From the NCBI GenBank assembly GCA_963763475.1, contig CAVXOR010000001.1:1-64000 (forward strand): 64,000 nt of DNA, written 5' to 3'. Origin of the DNA: AC-32 sp963763475 (GTDB lineage Bacteria > Actinomycetota > Thermoleophilia > Gaiellales > Gaiellaceae). Below, piece by piece: positions 30,485 to 38,464 of this stretch. The position numbers and the translations under genes were made by a program. How positions within the stretch are numbered: position 1 is the stretch's first letter; each line of letters starts with the position of its first letter. Below the pieces are notes generated by a model. That model was not told the origin of the DNA. It saw only the letters and a list, made by a program, of their open reading frames with translations, and searched no databases.

Positions 30485-32041
30485 CTACGTGCCGCGCATC
30501 AGGTACAGGGTGCGCTCCGAGCCCTTGATCAGCTCGCTTCGCTGCACGTCGAACACGGGCTCGAAGGCGCGCTCGAACCCTTCCTGGGTGTAGTCGGGGA
30601 AGATGTCCTCGCGGCTCGCCAGCAGCACGCCCACCTTGGGGTCGGACTTGGGAACGAACTCGATCGCCAGCCACGTGCAGAGTCCGCGGAACGTCGCGGC
30701 CACCTGGGCGAGCGGGACGTTGTTCCCGATCGCCAGGTGGTGCACCAGCGCCAGCGCGAACGCCATGTCGGCGGGCCCGCGCTCCTTCAGCGAGGCACGT
30801 TCCCGGTTGTCCCACCCGATCGACGGGCTGGGGTTGGTGAGGTCCATGACCAGGGGCAGCAGGTTGCGCTGGCCCTTCGCGACGACCTCGCGGTAGTTCA
30901 CCTCGACGCAGCCCGGGTCGACGTCGAAGCACACCGTCGGGATGCCCTGCTCGCTGGCGATGCGGCTGAACGGACCGGTGTTGCCGCCCAGGTCCCACAC
31001 GGACGCGGGCGCGGCCGCCTTGAGGTACTCCTCGACCAGCGCGCGCTTGTGGTCGGCGGCTTCGGACGAGTAGTGGTCGGCCTCGCCGTAGTAGCCCGAC
31101 CACGTGGTGCCGCCCGGATCCCACGAGAGTTTGCGCACGCCGGATTCGAGGCTGGACAGCACGCCGCGGAACGCCTGGAGGTTGAAACCGCCACGCTTCC
31201 GGTCGGCCGTGCCCGCCTGCGCGTCGCCGGAGTGCTTCGTCTGGCTCTTGGCGTTGCGCCCGTCGCTGAAGAGCGACATGTGCGTGTGCATGCCCGAGCC
31301 GTTCTCGCCGAAGATCGGCTTCGGCATGAACGTCGCGTGGAAGCCGGCCTTCTTGGCGACCTCCTTCACGATCAGCCGGTAGGTGACGGTGTGGTCGGCC
31401 ATCGCCAGCGCCGGCGCGTAGCGCATGTCGATCTCGTGCTGCGAGGGGCCGACCTCGTGGTGGACGTACTCGATCGGGATCCCGACCGTCTCGAGGGCGC
31501 GGACGGTCTCCTGGCGCAGCTCGCTGGCGGCGTCCATCGTGGTCATCGCGAAGTAGCCGCCCTCGTCCAGCGTCTCGGTGCCCTTGTCGTCCTCGAAGAG
31601 GAAGTACTCGAGCTCCGGGCCGACGTTGAAGGTGTCGAACCCGGCCTCGGTCATCCGCTCGAGCGCGCGACGCAGGACGTAGCGCGGGTCGCCCTCGTAA
31701 GGCTGGCCGTCGGGCGTGACGACGTCGCAGATCATCCGCGCGACCCTGGTCTCGCCCTCCTTCCACGGCATCGGCGTGAACGTCTCCGGGTCGGGGATCG
31801 CGACCATGTCCGACTCTTCGATCGCGTTGAAACCGGTGATCGACGAGCCGTCGAAGCCCATCCCGTCGTCGAGGGCAGCTTCGATCTCGCTGGGCGTCAC
31901 CGCGAAGCTCTTCAGGTGCCCCTCGATGTCGGTGAACCAGAGCAGCAGGAACTCGATCCCCTCGTCCTCGATCCGGCGGAGGACGCGCTTCCGCGCCTCC
32001 GGATCGCTCGTCGCCCTCGGCTTGCTCTCGACCTGCGCCAC
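30485..32041 (-). CDS. Hybrid frame: glutamine synthetase N-half joined to SAM methyltransferase C-half
   Basis: About 518 residues in one uninterrupted frame. Residues 1 to about 262 are type I glutamine synthetase: GMGFDGSSITGF, PELEYFLFEDD, HHEVGPSQHEIDMRY and ENGSGMHTHMSLF. The distal half of the synthetase active site (ATP and glutamate-binding arginines) is missing. From about residue 265 the sequence becomes a class I methyltransferase (NoeA-like group): VWDLGGNTGPFSRIA (SAM motif), FDVDPGCVEVNYRE and LALALVHHLAIGNNVPL; its usual N-terminal half is missing. Codon choice differs between halves. GTG 32041 suits the AGAGGA site better than GTG 32047. This is either a gene fusion or a contig misjoin near 31.25 kb; neither half looks functional as the parent enzyme. 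Confidence 0.85.
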   Translation of the reverse strand: MAQVESKPRATSDPEARKRVLRRIEDEGIEFLLLWFTDIEGHLKSFAVTPSEIEAALDDGMGFDGSSITGFNAIEESDMVAIPDPETFTPMPWKEGETRVARMICDVVTPDGQPYEGDPRYVLRRALERMTEAGFDTFNVGPELEYFLFEDDKGTETLDEGGYFAMTTMDAASELRQETVRALETVGIPIEYVHHEVGPSQHEIDMRYAPALAMADHTVTYRLIVKEVAKKAGFHATFMPKPIFGENGSGMHTHMSLFSDGRNAKSQTKHSGDAQAGTADRKRGGFNLQAFRGVLSSLESGVRKLSWDPGGTTWSGYYGEADHYSSEAADHKRALVEEYLKAAAPASVWDLGGNTGPFSRIASEQGIPTVCFDVDPGCVEVNYREVVAKGQRNLLPLVMDLTNPSPSIGWDNRERASLKERGPADMAFALALVHHLAIGNNVPLAQVAATFRGLCTWLAIEFVPKSDPKVGVLLASREDIFPDYTQEGFERAFEPVFDVQRSELIKGSERTLYLMRGT

Positions 32042-32060
32042 GCTCACTCCTCTCTGAAAT

Positions 32061-32093
32061 ACGAAAGCCCCGGACGCGAACCGCGCCCGAGGC
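32061..32093 (-). terminator. Rho-independent terminator upstream of the hybrid gene
   Basis: On the minus strand GCCTCGGGCGCG, loop GTT, CGCGTCCGGGGC forms a 12-pair stem (two G-U pairs), followed by TTTCGTATTT. It would end the ABC exporter-GNAT-MFS transcript (which reads toward lower coordinates) just before the glutamine synthetase start. Confidence 0.65.
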
Positions 32094-32114
32094 CACCTCG
32101 CCTCGCGAACGCGG

Positions 32115-33368
32115 TCAGTCTACAACAGCGGCGGGGAGCTCCTCGAGCTCCGGCTCGCGGCCATGGTGGACGATCGCGCGGCCGAACAGCCCGAGCGCCG
32201 GCGCGATCGCGAGGGCGCCCACGGTGAGCGCGGCGCGAATGCCGCGGACGTTGCCGATCCAGCCCAGCACCGGGCCGCCGCCGGCCTGCCCGACCGCGTT
32301 CGCCTGGCCGGTCAGCGAGAGCACGGTCGCCCGCACGCTCGAGTCGGTGATCTGCTGGTTGAGCCACGTGTCCCAGAGTGGCCCTGCCATGTTGCGAGCG
32401 AAGAAGACGCCCAGCAGGCCCGCGATTGCGAGCCACACGGAGCCGGTCAGGGCGAACACGAGCATCGCGACCAGCTCCATCAGCACGAACGCGAAGATGA
32501 ACTGCGCGACCGTCTGGCGACCGCCACGCTCGACGCGCTTGATCAGGCTGCCGATCGCGGCGACGTTGAGGATCATCCCGGCGAGCCAGAAGCTCCCGAA
32601 CCAGACGACCGGGTCGAGGTGGCCGATCGCGGGTAGCCCAACGTCGCGCAGGAAGTGCGCCTCCTTCAAGCGGTCGAATGCCTCCGCCGAGGCGCCCATG
32701 AAGAGCTCGGCGCCGATCAGGAGCACGATCACGGGCGCGGCCCAGGCGTAGCGCACGCCGGCCGTCGCGGTCGTGCGGAGCTCTGAGAGCGCGGAGCCGC
32801 GCTCGTGTCGCGGCCGGCGCCGGAAGCCGGTCTCCGGCATGAACGCGATCGCCGCCAGCCCGCAGGCGATCGTGAACACTCCGCCGAGGATCACGCCGGC
32901 CCGCAGCGAGACGACGCCGACCGCAACCTGGAGCAGCAGCCCGACGATGGCGCCGGCCTGGCCGTAGCGCGCACCGCGCAGGAAGACGGTTGCGACGTTC
33001 TCCACTCCCACCTCGTCGGTGATCCAGGCCTCCTCGGCGCCGCTCGTGAAGGTGTACGCCAGGCCCCAGGCGGCCCAGAGCGCAATGATCAGCCAGGGCG
33101 CCGAGACGAGCCCGACCGCAACCCAGGCGACCCCCGTGCCGAGGTAGCCGATCACGAGCGAGAGCCGGCGGCTGTAGGTGTCGGCGACGACACCGGTCGG
33201 GATCTCGAACAGGAAGACCGCGCCCTCCATGGCCGTCCCCATCAGCACGAGCTGGAGCGGCGAGAGGTGCAGCTCGCTGACGAGGTACACGGACATCACG
33301 ACCCAGGTGGGCAGGTGCAGGCCGAAGCTCAGGCCGTAATAGACCGTGGTTGCCGGCAGCCGCCTCAG
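32115..33368 (-). CDS. Major facilitator superfamily transporter
   Basis: About 417 residues with 11-12 hydrophobic helices. The MFS loop motif is EIPTGVVADTYSRRLSLVIGY in parts, and GSALSELRTTATAGVRYAW forms the central loop. Family assignment is by this motif and topology; the substrate (often a drug) is unknown. The open frame continues upstream, but that part is a shadow of the GNAT gene. No ATG/GTG/TTG precedes the first helix, so I propose CTG 33368, overlapping the GNAT stop as CTGA; the first later candidates would delete helix 1. It is the last gene of a four-gene ABC-GNAT-MFS operon. Confidence 0.82.
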   Translation of the reverse strand: MRRLPATTVYYGLSFGLHLPTWVVMSVYLVSELHLSPLQLVLMGTAMEGAVFLFEIPTGVVADTYSRRLSLVIGYLGTGVAWVAVGLVSAPWLIIALWAAWGLAYTFTSGAEEAWITDEVGVENVATVFLRGARYGQAGAIVGLLLQVAVGVVSLRAGVILGGVFTIACGLAAIAFMPETGFRRRPRHERGSALSELRTTATAGVRYAWAAPVIVLLIGAELFMGASAEAFDRLKEAHFLRDVGLPAIGHLDPVVWFGSFWLAGMILNVAAIGSLIKRVERGGRQTVAQFIFAFVLMELVAMLVFALTGSVWLAIAGLLGVFFARNMAGPLWDTWLNQQITDSSVRATVLSLTGQANAVGQAGGGPVLGWIGNVRGIRAALTVGALAIAPALGLFGRAIVHHGREPELEELPAAVVD

Positions 33369-34201
33369 ACCGGCCCCCGCACGAGGATCGGCCCGTCGCG
33401 CTCGATGTAGCCGAGCTTCGCCTTCTGCCGCCGCAGACCCGTGTTCGAGACGCCGGTGGTCGTGACGAGCTCGTCGTACCCGTGCTCGGCCGCCCACGCG
33501 GTCTGCGCGCGGCCGAGGGCGGTCGCGAGGCCGCGGCGGCGGTGCTCGGGCAGGACGCCGGTGAAGCCGTGCTCGAGCTTCGTCGCGTCGCCCATGGTGC
33601 TCAACGTCGCGTAGCCGACGACCGCCCCGTTCTCGATCGCAACGTGGGCGGCAGCGGCTCCGACGAGCTCGGCCTCCACCCAGTCGTCGAACGCGCGGGC
33701 CTCGGCCGCGCCGGCGGTGGGCATGTCGGGCACGGCGGCGACGGAGACGGCGTAGGCCCCGACGCGATGCTCTTCTCCGAGCTCGTAGATCCCTTCCGGG
33801 ATGGCTCCCTCCCCCGGAACCACCCGGCGCGTCAGCTCGACCTCGCGTCCCACCTCCTGAAAGCCACGACCGGAAGCGAAGAGCAACGAATCGTCGTCAC
33901 TGGGCTGCACGTACCCCCAGGCCGAGACGTGGCCCAGCTCGCGAGCCGCCACACCACCACCTGCTTCGACCAGGGCGGTGCCGATGCCGCTGCGCCGGCG
34001 CTCGGGCAGCACGCGCACCATTAGATAGGCGCTGCCGACCACGCTCGAATGGCTGACGTAGGCGTACCCGCCGTCGGGATCGAGCAGGAGGCGCTCCCGC
34101 ACGGCGCGGAGCTGCTCGATCGTCGGCGACACCTCTTCGACCGCGCCGGCGATGCGCGCGCAGAGCTCGAGGTCGGCGTCGTCGGCGACCGGACGAATCA
34201 T
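33365..34201 (-). CDS. Tandem GNAT acetyltransferase
   Basis: 278 residues made of two GNAT folds. The first has VRVLPERRRSGIGTALVEAG and the second HGFTGVLPEHRRRGLATALGRAQ, each an RxxGxG/A acetyl-CoA-binding motif, with a closing TGVSNTGLRRQKAKLGYIERD typical of the second fold. Tandem GNATs include mycothiol synthase and several antibiotic- or unknown-substrate acetyltransferases. ATG 34201 overlaps the ABC permease stop. Placement between an exporter and an MFS pump suggests detoxification or self-protection, which is inference only. Confidence 0.83.
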   Translation of the reverse strand: MIRPVADDADLELCARIAGAVEEVSPTIEQLRAVRERLLLDPDGGYAYVSHSSVVGSAYLMVRVLPERRRSGIGTALVEAGGGVAARELGHVSAWGYVQPSDDDSLLFASGRGFQEVGREVELTRRVVPGEGAIPEGIYELGEEHRVGAYAVSVAAVPDMPTAGAAEARAFDDWVEAELVGAAAAHVAIENGAVVGYATLSTMGDATKLEHGFTGVLPEHRRRGLATALGRAQTAWAAEHGYDELVTTTGVSNTGLRRQKAKLGYIERDGPILVRGPV

Positions 34202-35031
34202 CCCGACCGCTTCAGCTTCCCGTGCTTCTTCGCGTAGCGCTCGCCCGTGCGGAAGGTCCAGAGCCCGAGCGGCACCGACACGGCGCCAATCACGAGCAGC
34301 GCCCAGATCTCACGCCACAGGTCGGTTATGCCGGCCCCGTTGATGATCGCGGCTCGACAGCCGCGCAGCGCATACGTGGCGGGCGAGATCTTCGCGAGCC
34401 ACTGCATCCATTCAGGCAGCACCGAGACCGGGTAGTAGACGCCCGAGACGACCAGCAGCAGTCCTTGCGCGACGAAGCCGAGCTGCGTGCCCTTCTCCGG
34501 CGAGATCAGCGGCAGGACGGCGGTCATCATCCCGATCCCGATGAACGAGATCGAGGCCACGACCAGCAGCACGAGCGCCGCGACGTAGTCGGCGTCCGGC
34601 AGGTGCAGGCTGAAGAACGCCGCCACCACGCCGAAGAGCAGGATCGCGCGCACGACGCCGTAGCCGATCGCGAACAGGCCCATCCCGAACAGGTGCACCG
34701 GGCGCGAAAGCGGCGCCATGAAGGTGTACTCGATCGTCCCCTCCCAGCGCTCCCAGGCGACGGTCTCGGTGAGGATCTCGAAGATGATCCCGAGGTAGGC
34801 CCAGATCACGGCGCCGACCAGCAGGATCGTCGTCACCTTCTCGACGTCGATCTTCCCGCCCACGGCCGGGATGCCCTTGGCGATGAAGACGATCGTGAGC
34901 GTGTTCGCGACCGTCCAGAGGAAGAACGCGACGTCCCACCAGATGTAGCGCTTGACCAGGTAGATGTTGCGCTCGATCACGCCGCTGAGCCCGACGAGCT
35001 CGTGGCGCAGGGCCAGGTTCATGGTTCGCAT
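34198..35031 (-). CDS. ABC-2 type transporter permease
   Basis: 277 residues with six hydrophobic helices and the ABC-2 layout: IWWDVAFFLWTVANTLTIVFIAKG, WERWEGTIEYTFMAPLSRP (the conserved coupling helix) and a final VSGVYYPVSVLPEWMQWLAKISPATYALRG. Exporters of this class move drugs, lipids or polysaccharides. The ATG at 35031 follows the ATPase stop codon directly. No accessory protein is present; the permease probably works as a homodimer with the ATPase at 35032. Confidence 0.9.
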   Translation of the reverse strand: MRTMNLALRHELVGLSGVIERNIYLVKRYIWWDVAFFLWTVANTLTIVFIAKGIPAVGGKIDVEKVTTILLVGAVIWAYLGIIFEILTETVAWERWEGTIEYTFMAPLSRPVHLFGMGLFAIGYGVVRAILLFGVVAAFFSLHLPDADYVAALVLLVVASISFIGIGMMTAVLPLISPEKGTQLGFVAQGLLLVVSGVYYPVSVLPEWMQWLAKISPATYALRGCRAAIINGAGITDLWREIWALLVIGAVSVPLGLWTFRTGERYAKKHGKLKRSG

Positions 35032-35814
35032 CTAGTCCTCACCTCCGTCGCCGTTCTCGAAGGCATGGCCGCTCGCGGCAAAGAACGCCTCCTCCAGCGT
35101 GGTCGAGTCGTACCGGGCCTTCAGCTCGTCGGCCGGCTCCAGGCAGAGCAGCTGGCCGTTGTCGAGGATCCCGACGCGGTCGGCGAGGGTCTCGGCCTCG
35201 GCCAGGTCGTGCGTGCAGAGCAGGACGGTCGCGTCGTGCTCGGCCCGCACCTCGCGGATGAACTCCTGCACCTCCTGCTTGGAGCGCGGGTCGAGGCCGG
35301 TGGTCGGCTCGTCGAGCAGCAGCAGGATCGGCGCCGTCAGCAGCGCGCGGGCGAGCGCGACCTTCTGCTGCATCCCGCGCGAGAGGTTCTCCATCGGCTC
35401 GGTCCGGCGGTCGGCGGGGAAGCCGACGCGGGTCAGGATCTCCGGGATCTTGTCCTTGGTCTCGTGCGGCCGCAGGCCGTAGAAGCGCGCGGCGTAGCTG
35501 AGGTTCTCGATCGCGCTCATCTTCTTGAAGAAGCTCGCCTCGACCGAGACGCGGTTGACCATCCGGCGCACCGCGCGGGTGTCCTTGAACGCGTCGTGGC
35601 CGAAGACCGTCGCGGTGCCGCCGTCCGGGAGCAGCAGGGTCGAGAGCAGGCGGACCAGCGTCGACTTGCCCGAGCCGTTCGGGCCCAGGATGGCGACGCA
35701 CTCGCCCCGCTCGATCTCGAACTCGAGGCCCCGAAGCGCGGCCACGCGGCGTTTGCCACGGCCGTCGCGGCGGGTGAACTCCTTGCGCAGGTTGTGGACT
35801 TCTAGGGCTTTCAT
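35032..35814 (-). CDS. ABC-2 transporter ATP-binding protein
   Basis: 260 residues with Walker A LGPNGSGKST, signature LSRGMQQKVALARAL, Walker B LLLLDEPTTGLDP and the switch histidine in LLCTHDLAEAE. This is the DrrA/CcmA-like class that pairs with ABC-2 permeases. ATG 35814 has GGAG nine bases upstream and gives MKALEVHNLRKEF, the expected N-terminus. It is the first gene of the exporter operon; the 180 bases between it and the divergent protease gene hold both promoters, though none is obvious. Confidence 0.92.
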   Translation of the reverse strand: MKALEVHNLRKEFTRRDGRGKRRVAALRGLEFEIERGECVAILGPNGSGKSTLVRLLSTLLLPDGGTATVFGHDAFKDTRAVRRMVNRVSVEASFFKKMSAIENLSYAARFYGLRPHETKDKIPEILTRVGFPADRRTEPMENLSRGMQQKVALARALLTAPILLLLDEPTTGLDPRSKQEVQEFIREVRAEHDATVLLCTHDLAEAETLADRVGILDNGQLLCLEPADELKARYDSTTLEEAFFAASGHAFENGDGGED

Positions 35815-35994
35815 GGTCGCTCCAACTCGACGGGACACGGACAGTGCGCACTCGCCGAAAGCAGGCGGTGCGCGCGGAAACCGGAGTCAGCCGAGGAGCA
35901 ACATCGCCTGTCGAGGGTACCTACGGCCACGGACGAGGGCAAGCAGTGGGCTTCAAGTGGGCGCACCGCCTGCCGATAGAGGGCCAGAGCCGCC

Positions 35995-36798
35995 GTGACG
36001 TATGACGAGACCTGGGACGCCGGTCCCTCCCGCCGCTTGCCCCTCGCCGCGATCGCGGTGGTCCTTGCCGCCGTCGCGCTCGGCGCCTCGACGTTCGTGC
36101 TCTACCACCAGTCTCGCGTGCTCGCCTCCGAGCGATCCGCGCGCCGGGCCGAGATCGGAGGGCTGCAGAAGCAGCTCACGCTGCTGCAGTCCCGCGGCGT
36201 CTCGCTCGCCGGCCGGCTCGGTACGGCCGAGAAGACGCTGCAACGGCGGGACCGCGGGATCGCACCGCTGGCCTCGCGTGTCCTGAAGAGCGTTTTCACC
36301 GTCGAGACCGACTGGGGGCTCGGCAGCGGGTTCATCGCCTGGAGCGACGGCGAGGCGAGCTACCTGCTGACGGCGAACCACGTCGTCGACGGGCAGCTGA
36401 CCGGCGACATCACCGTCGAGCGCAAGGGCGGTTCGTGGAGCGGCGAGCTGACCGCGGTCGACCCGAAGCACGACCTGGCAGTGATCAGGATCAGCGCGAG
36501 GCCGGCCGGCGCCCGACCGCTCTGGCAGACGCCGCGCGCGAAGCCGCCGCGAGCCGGCGACCAGCTGCTCCTGCTCGGCAGCCCGTACGGGCTCTACGGG
36601 ACGGTCACGACGGGAATCGTCAGCCGCGTCACTGCCCGCGCGATCCAGACGGACGCTGCGGCCAACCCTGGCAACTCCGGTGGGCCAGCGCTCGACCGGA
36701 ACGGCAACGTCGTGGGCGTGCTCGTCGCAGGCGGCGGCGAGAACATCAACTTCGCGGTGCCGATCCGGCTCGCCTGCGCAAAGCTGCGGGCCTGCTAG
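35995..36798 (+). CDS. Membrane-anchored trypsin-like serine protease (DegP-like, no PDZ)
   Basis: 267 residues. A signal anchor (LAAIAVVLAAVALGASTFVLY) and a coiled-coil-like linker (RARRAEIGGLQKQLTLLQSRG region) precede a chymotrypsin-fold domain. The triad is histidine in LLTANHVVDG, aspartate in DPKHDLAVI and serine in ANPGNSGGPAL. HtrA proteases usually add a PDZ domain, absent here. Active site outside the cytoplasm. GTG 35995 gives the full anchor; the ribosome site is weak. It is followed by the attenuator-like leader of the nitrogen operon. Confidence 0.86.
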   Translation: MTYDETWDAGPSRRLPLAAIAVVLAAVALGASTFVLYHQSRVLASERSARRAEIGGLQKQLTLLQSRGVSLAGRLGTAEKTLQRRDRGIAPLASRVLKSVFTVETDWGLGSGFIAWSDGEASYLLTANHVVDGQLTGDITVERKGGSWSGELTAVDPKHDLAVIRISARPAGARPLWQTPRAKPPRAGDQLLLLGSPYGLYGTVTTGIVSRVTARAIQTDAAANPGNSGGPALDRNGNVVGVLVAGGGENINFAVPIRLACAKLRAC

Positions 36799-36824
36799 AC
36801 GCCGTCCGCGTCTTTCGCTAGGTT
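36796..36824 (+). promoter_or_regulatory. Predicted promoter of the GSII-amt operon leader
   Basis: TAGACG (36796-36801) and TAGGTT (36819-36824) are spaced by 17 bases, giving a start near 36831. It overlaps the last codon of the protease gene. This promoter is required by the argument that nothing downstream of the hairpin at 36866 leaves room for one. Confidence 0.4.
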
Positions 36825-36831
36825 GCGTCCA

Positions 36832-36872
36832 GCGTTCGCCGCCGAAGGCGGGCGCAGAGGCATTGGGGCCTC
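36832..36872 (+). promoter_or_regulatory. Structured leader with possible antiterminator
   Basis: Hairpin 36832-36855 (GCGTTCGCC, loop GCCGAA, GGCGGGCGC, nine pairs) is followed by GAGGC (36857-36861), which can pair with GCCTC (36868-36872). That pairing would break the 5' arm of the terminator at 36866, as in an attenuator. The ligand or protein that would switch it is unknown; it does not match the glutamine riboswitch core I remember. Confidence 0.4.
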
Positions 36873-36899
36873 ACGACCAAGCGTCGTGGGCCCTTTTTT
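36866..36899 (+). terminator. Rho-independent terminator or attenuator before the GSII gene
   Basis: GGGCC-T-CACGAC, loop CAAGC region, GTCGTG-GGCCC then six Ts: eleven base pairs with one bulge, a strong intrinsic terminator. Only 27 bases separate the T-run from the GSII start codon, too few for another promoter, which favours conditional read-through. Confidence 0.75.
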
Positions 36900-36926
36900 G
36901 TTGGTCCGAGACCCGGGAGGAACAGG

Positions 36927-37970
36927 ATGAAGTTCAAGCTCGAGTACATCTGGCTGGACGGCTACGAGCCCGTCCCGAACCTGCGCAGCAAGACGAAGAT
37001 CGTCGACTTCGAGGCGGAGCCGACCCTCGACCAGCTGCCACTGTGGAACTTCGACGGCAGCTCGACCCGCCAGGCCGACGGTTCCAGCTCGGACTGCTTC
37101 CTGAAGCCGGTCGCGCTCTTTCCCGACCCCGCCCGCAACCGCGGCCACCTGGTCATGTGCGAGGTGCTGCTGCCGGACGGAACGCCACACCCGTCGAACA
37201 GCCGCAGCTCGATCCCGGACGACCCCGACGCGTGGTTCGGCTTCGAGCAGGAGTACTTCCTCTACCAGGAAGGCTCCCCGCTCGGGTTCCCGAAGGAGGG
37301 GTTCCCCGCACCGCAGGGCGAGTACTACACCGGCGTCGGCTTCAAGAACGTCGGCGACATCGCCCGCCAGATCGTCGACGAGCACATCGACCTCTGCATC
37401 GAGGCCGGGATCGCGATCGAGGGCGTCAACGCCGAGGTCGCGAAGGGGCAGTGGGAGTTCCAGATCTTCGGCAAGGGCGCCAGGCGTGCCGCCGACGAGC
37501 TCTGGATCGCCCGCTACCTGATGCTCCGGCTCTGCGAGCGCTACGGCGTGGACGTCAACTTCCATCCGAAGCCGCTCGGCGCCGACGTCGACTGGAACGG
37601 CTCCGGGATGCACACGAACTTCTCGACGAAGCACATGCGAGAGAGCGGCGGCGAGGAGTACTTCACGGCGCTGATGGATGCGTTCTCGGAGGCGCGCGAC
37701 GAGCACATCGAGTGCTACGGCCCCGACAACGACCTGCGCCTAACGGGCCTGCACGAGACCGCGGCGATCGGCGACTTCACGTACGGCGTCGCGGATCGCG
37801 GCGCGTCGATCCGCATCCCGCACAGCTTCGTCAACAGCGGCCACCGCGGCTATCTCGAGGATCGCCGGCCGAACTCGCTGGCCGATCCGTACCGCATCAC
37901 CGGCCGGATCCTGCAGACGATCGAGTCGGTCACCGCGCAGGCGCTGATCGAGGACGCGTTCGCGGCCTAG
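36927..37970 (+). CDS. Glutamine synthetase, type II (eukaryotic-like)
   Basis: 347 residues, the usual size of GSII. The beta-grasp domain ends with WNFDGSSTRQADG, then WFGFEQEYFLY (metal-binding glutamates), EVAKGQWEFQIFG, the ammonium/ATP region NGSGMHTNFSTKHMRE and ADRGASIRIPHSF (substrate arginines). All active-site blocks are present, unlike the hybrid gene at 30485. It makes glutamine from glutamate, ammonia and ATP. ATG 36927 follows GGGAGGAAC. First gene of an operon with GNAT, PII and ammonium-transporter genes, so nitrogen limitation probably controls it, perhaps by the attenuator just upstream. Confidence 0.94.
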   Translation: MKFKLEYIWLDGYEPVPNLRSKTKIVDFEAEPTLDQLPLWNFDGSSTRQADGSSSDCFLKPVALFPDPARNRGHLVMCEVLLPDGTPHPSNSRSSIPDDPDAWFGFEQEYFLYQEGSPLGFPKEGFPAPQGEYYTGVGFKNVGDIARQIVDEHIDLCIEAGIAIEGVNAEVAKGQWEFQIFGKGARRAADELWIARYLMLRLCERYGVDVNFHPKPLGADVDWNGSGMHTNFSTKHMRESGGEEYFTALMDAFSEARDEHIECYGPDNDLRLTGLHETAAIGDFTYGVADRGASIRIPHSFVNSGHRGYLEDRRPNSLADPYRITGRILQTIESVTAQALIEDAFAA

Positions 37971-37972
37971 CG

Positions 37973-38464
37973 GTGCGCTTGGAGGTGCGCGACCTTCGGC
38001 CGGGCGACTGGCCGGAGGTCGCGCGCATCTACGCGGAGGGGATCGTGACCGGGAACGCGACCTTCGAGACCGAGGTGCCGTCGTGGGAGGCCTGGGACGC
38101 GGCGCATCTGACCGAACACCGCTTCGTCGCAGTGCGAGACGGGCGCGTCGTCGGCTGGATCGCGCTCGCCCCGGTCTCGTCGCGCTGCTGCTACGCCGGC
38201 GTCGCCGAGATCAGCGCGTACGTCGGAGAGGAGGGGCGCGGCCAGGGCGTGGGCAGCGAGTTGCTCGCGACGGCGATCCAGAGCTCGGAGCGGGCCGGCC
38301 TCTGGACGCTGCAGACGGGAGTCTTCCCCGAGAACGAGCCGAGCCTCGGCCTGTTGCGGCGGTTCGGCTTCCGCGTGCTCGGCACGCAGGAACGAATCGG
38401 ACGGCTGCACGGCGTGTGGCGTGACGTGGTCCTGCTCGAGCGACGTAGCGAGGTGGTGACATGA
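37973..38464 (+). CDS. GNAT acetyltransferase, phosphinothricin-acetyltransferase-like
   Basis: 163 residues of the Pat/YncA group: VRDLRPGDWPEVARIYAEGI, GNATFETEVPSWEAWDA, SAYVGEEGRGQGVGSELL (acetyl-CoA motif) and the C-terminal GVWRDVVLLERRS. Phosphinothricin and methionine sulfoximine, substrates of this family, are glutamine-synthetase inhibitors, so its position directly behind GSII hints at protection of that enzyme (inference). The GTG 37973 start gives MRLEVRDLRP; TTG 37979 and GTG 37985 are possible. The stop overlaps the PII start (ATGA). Confidence 0.85.
   Translation: MRLEVRDLRPGDWPEVARIYAEGIVTGNATFETEVPSWEAWDAAHLTEHRFVAVRDGRVVGWIALAPVSSRCCYAGVAEISAYVGEEGRGQGVGSELLATAIQSSERAGLWTLQTGVFPENEPSLGLLRRFGFRVLGTQERIGRLHGVWRDVVLLERRSEVVT

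Noticed and set aside
36832..36862. Glutamine riboswitch before GSII
   Set aside because: The CGUUC and CCGAAGG elements looked similar, but they simply pair as one nine-base-pair hairpin and the central conserved segment is missing.
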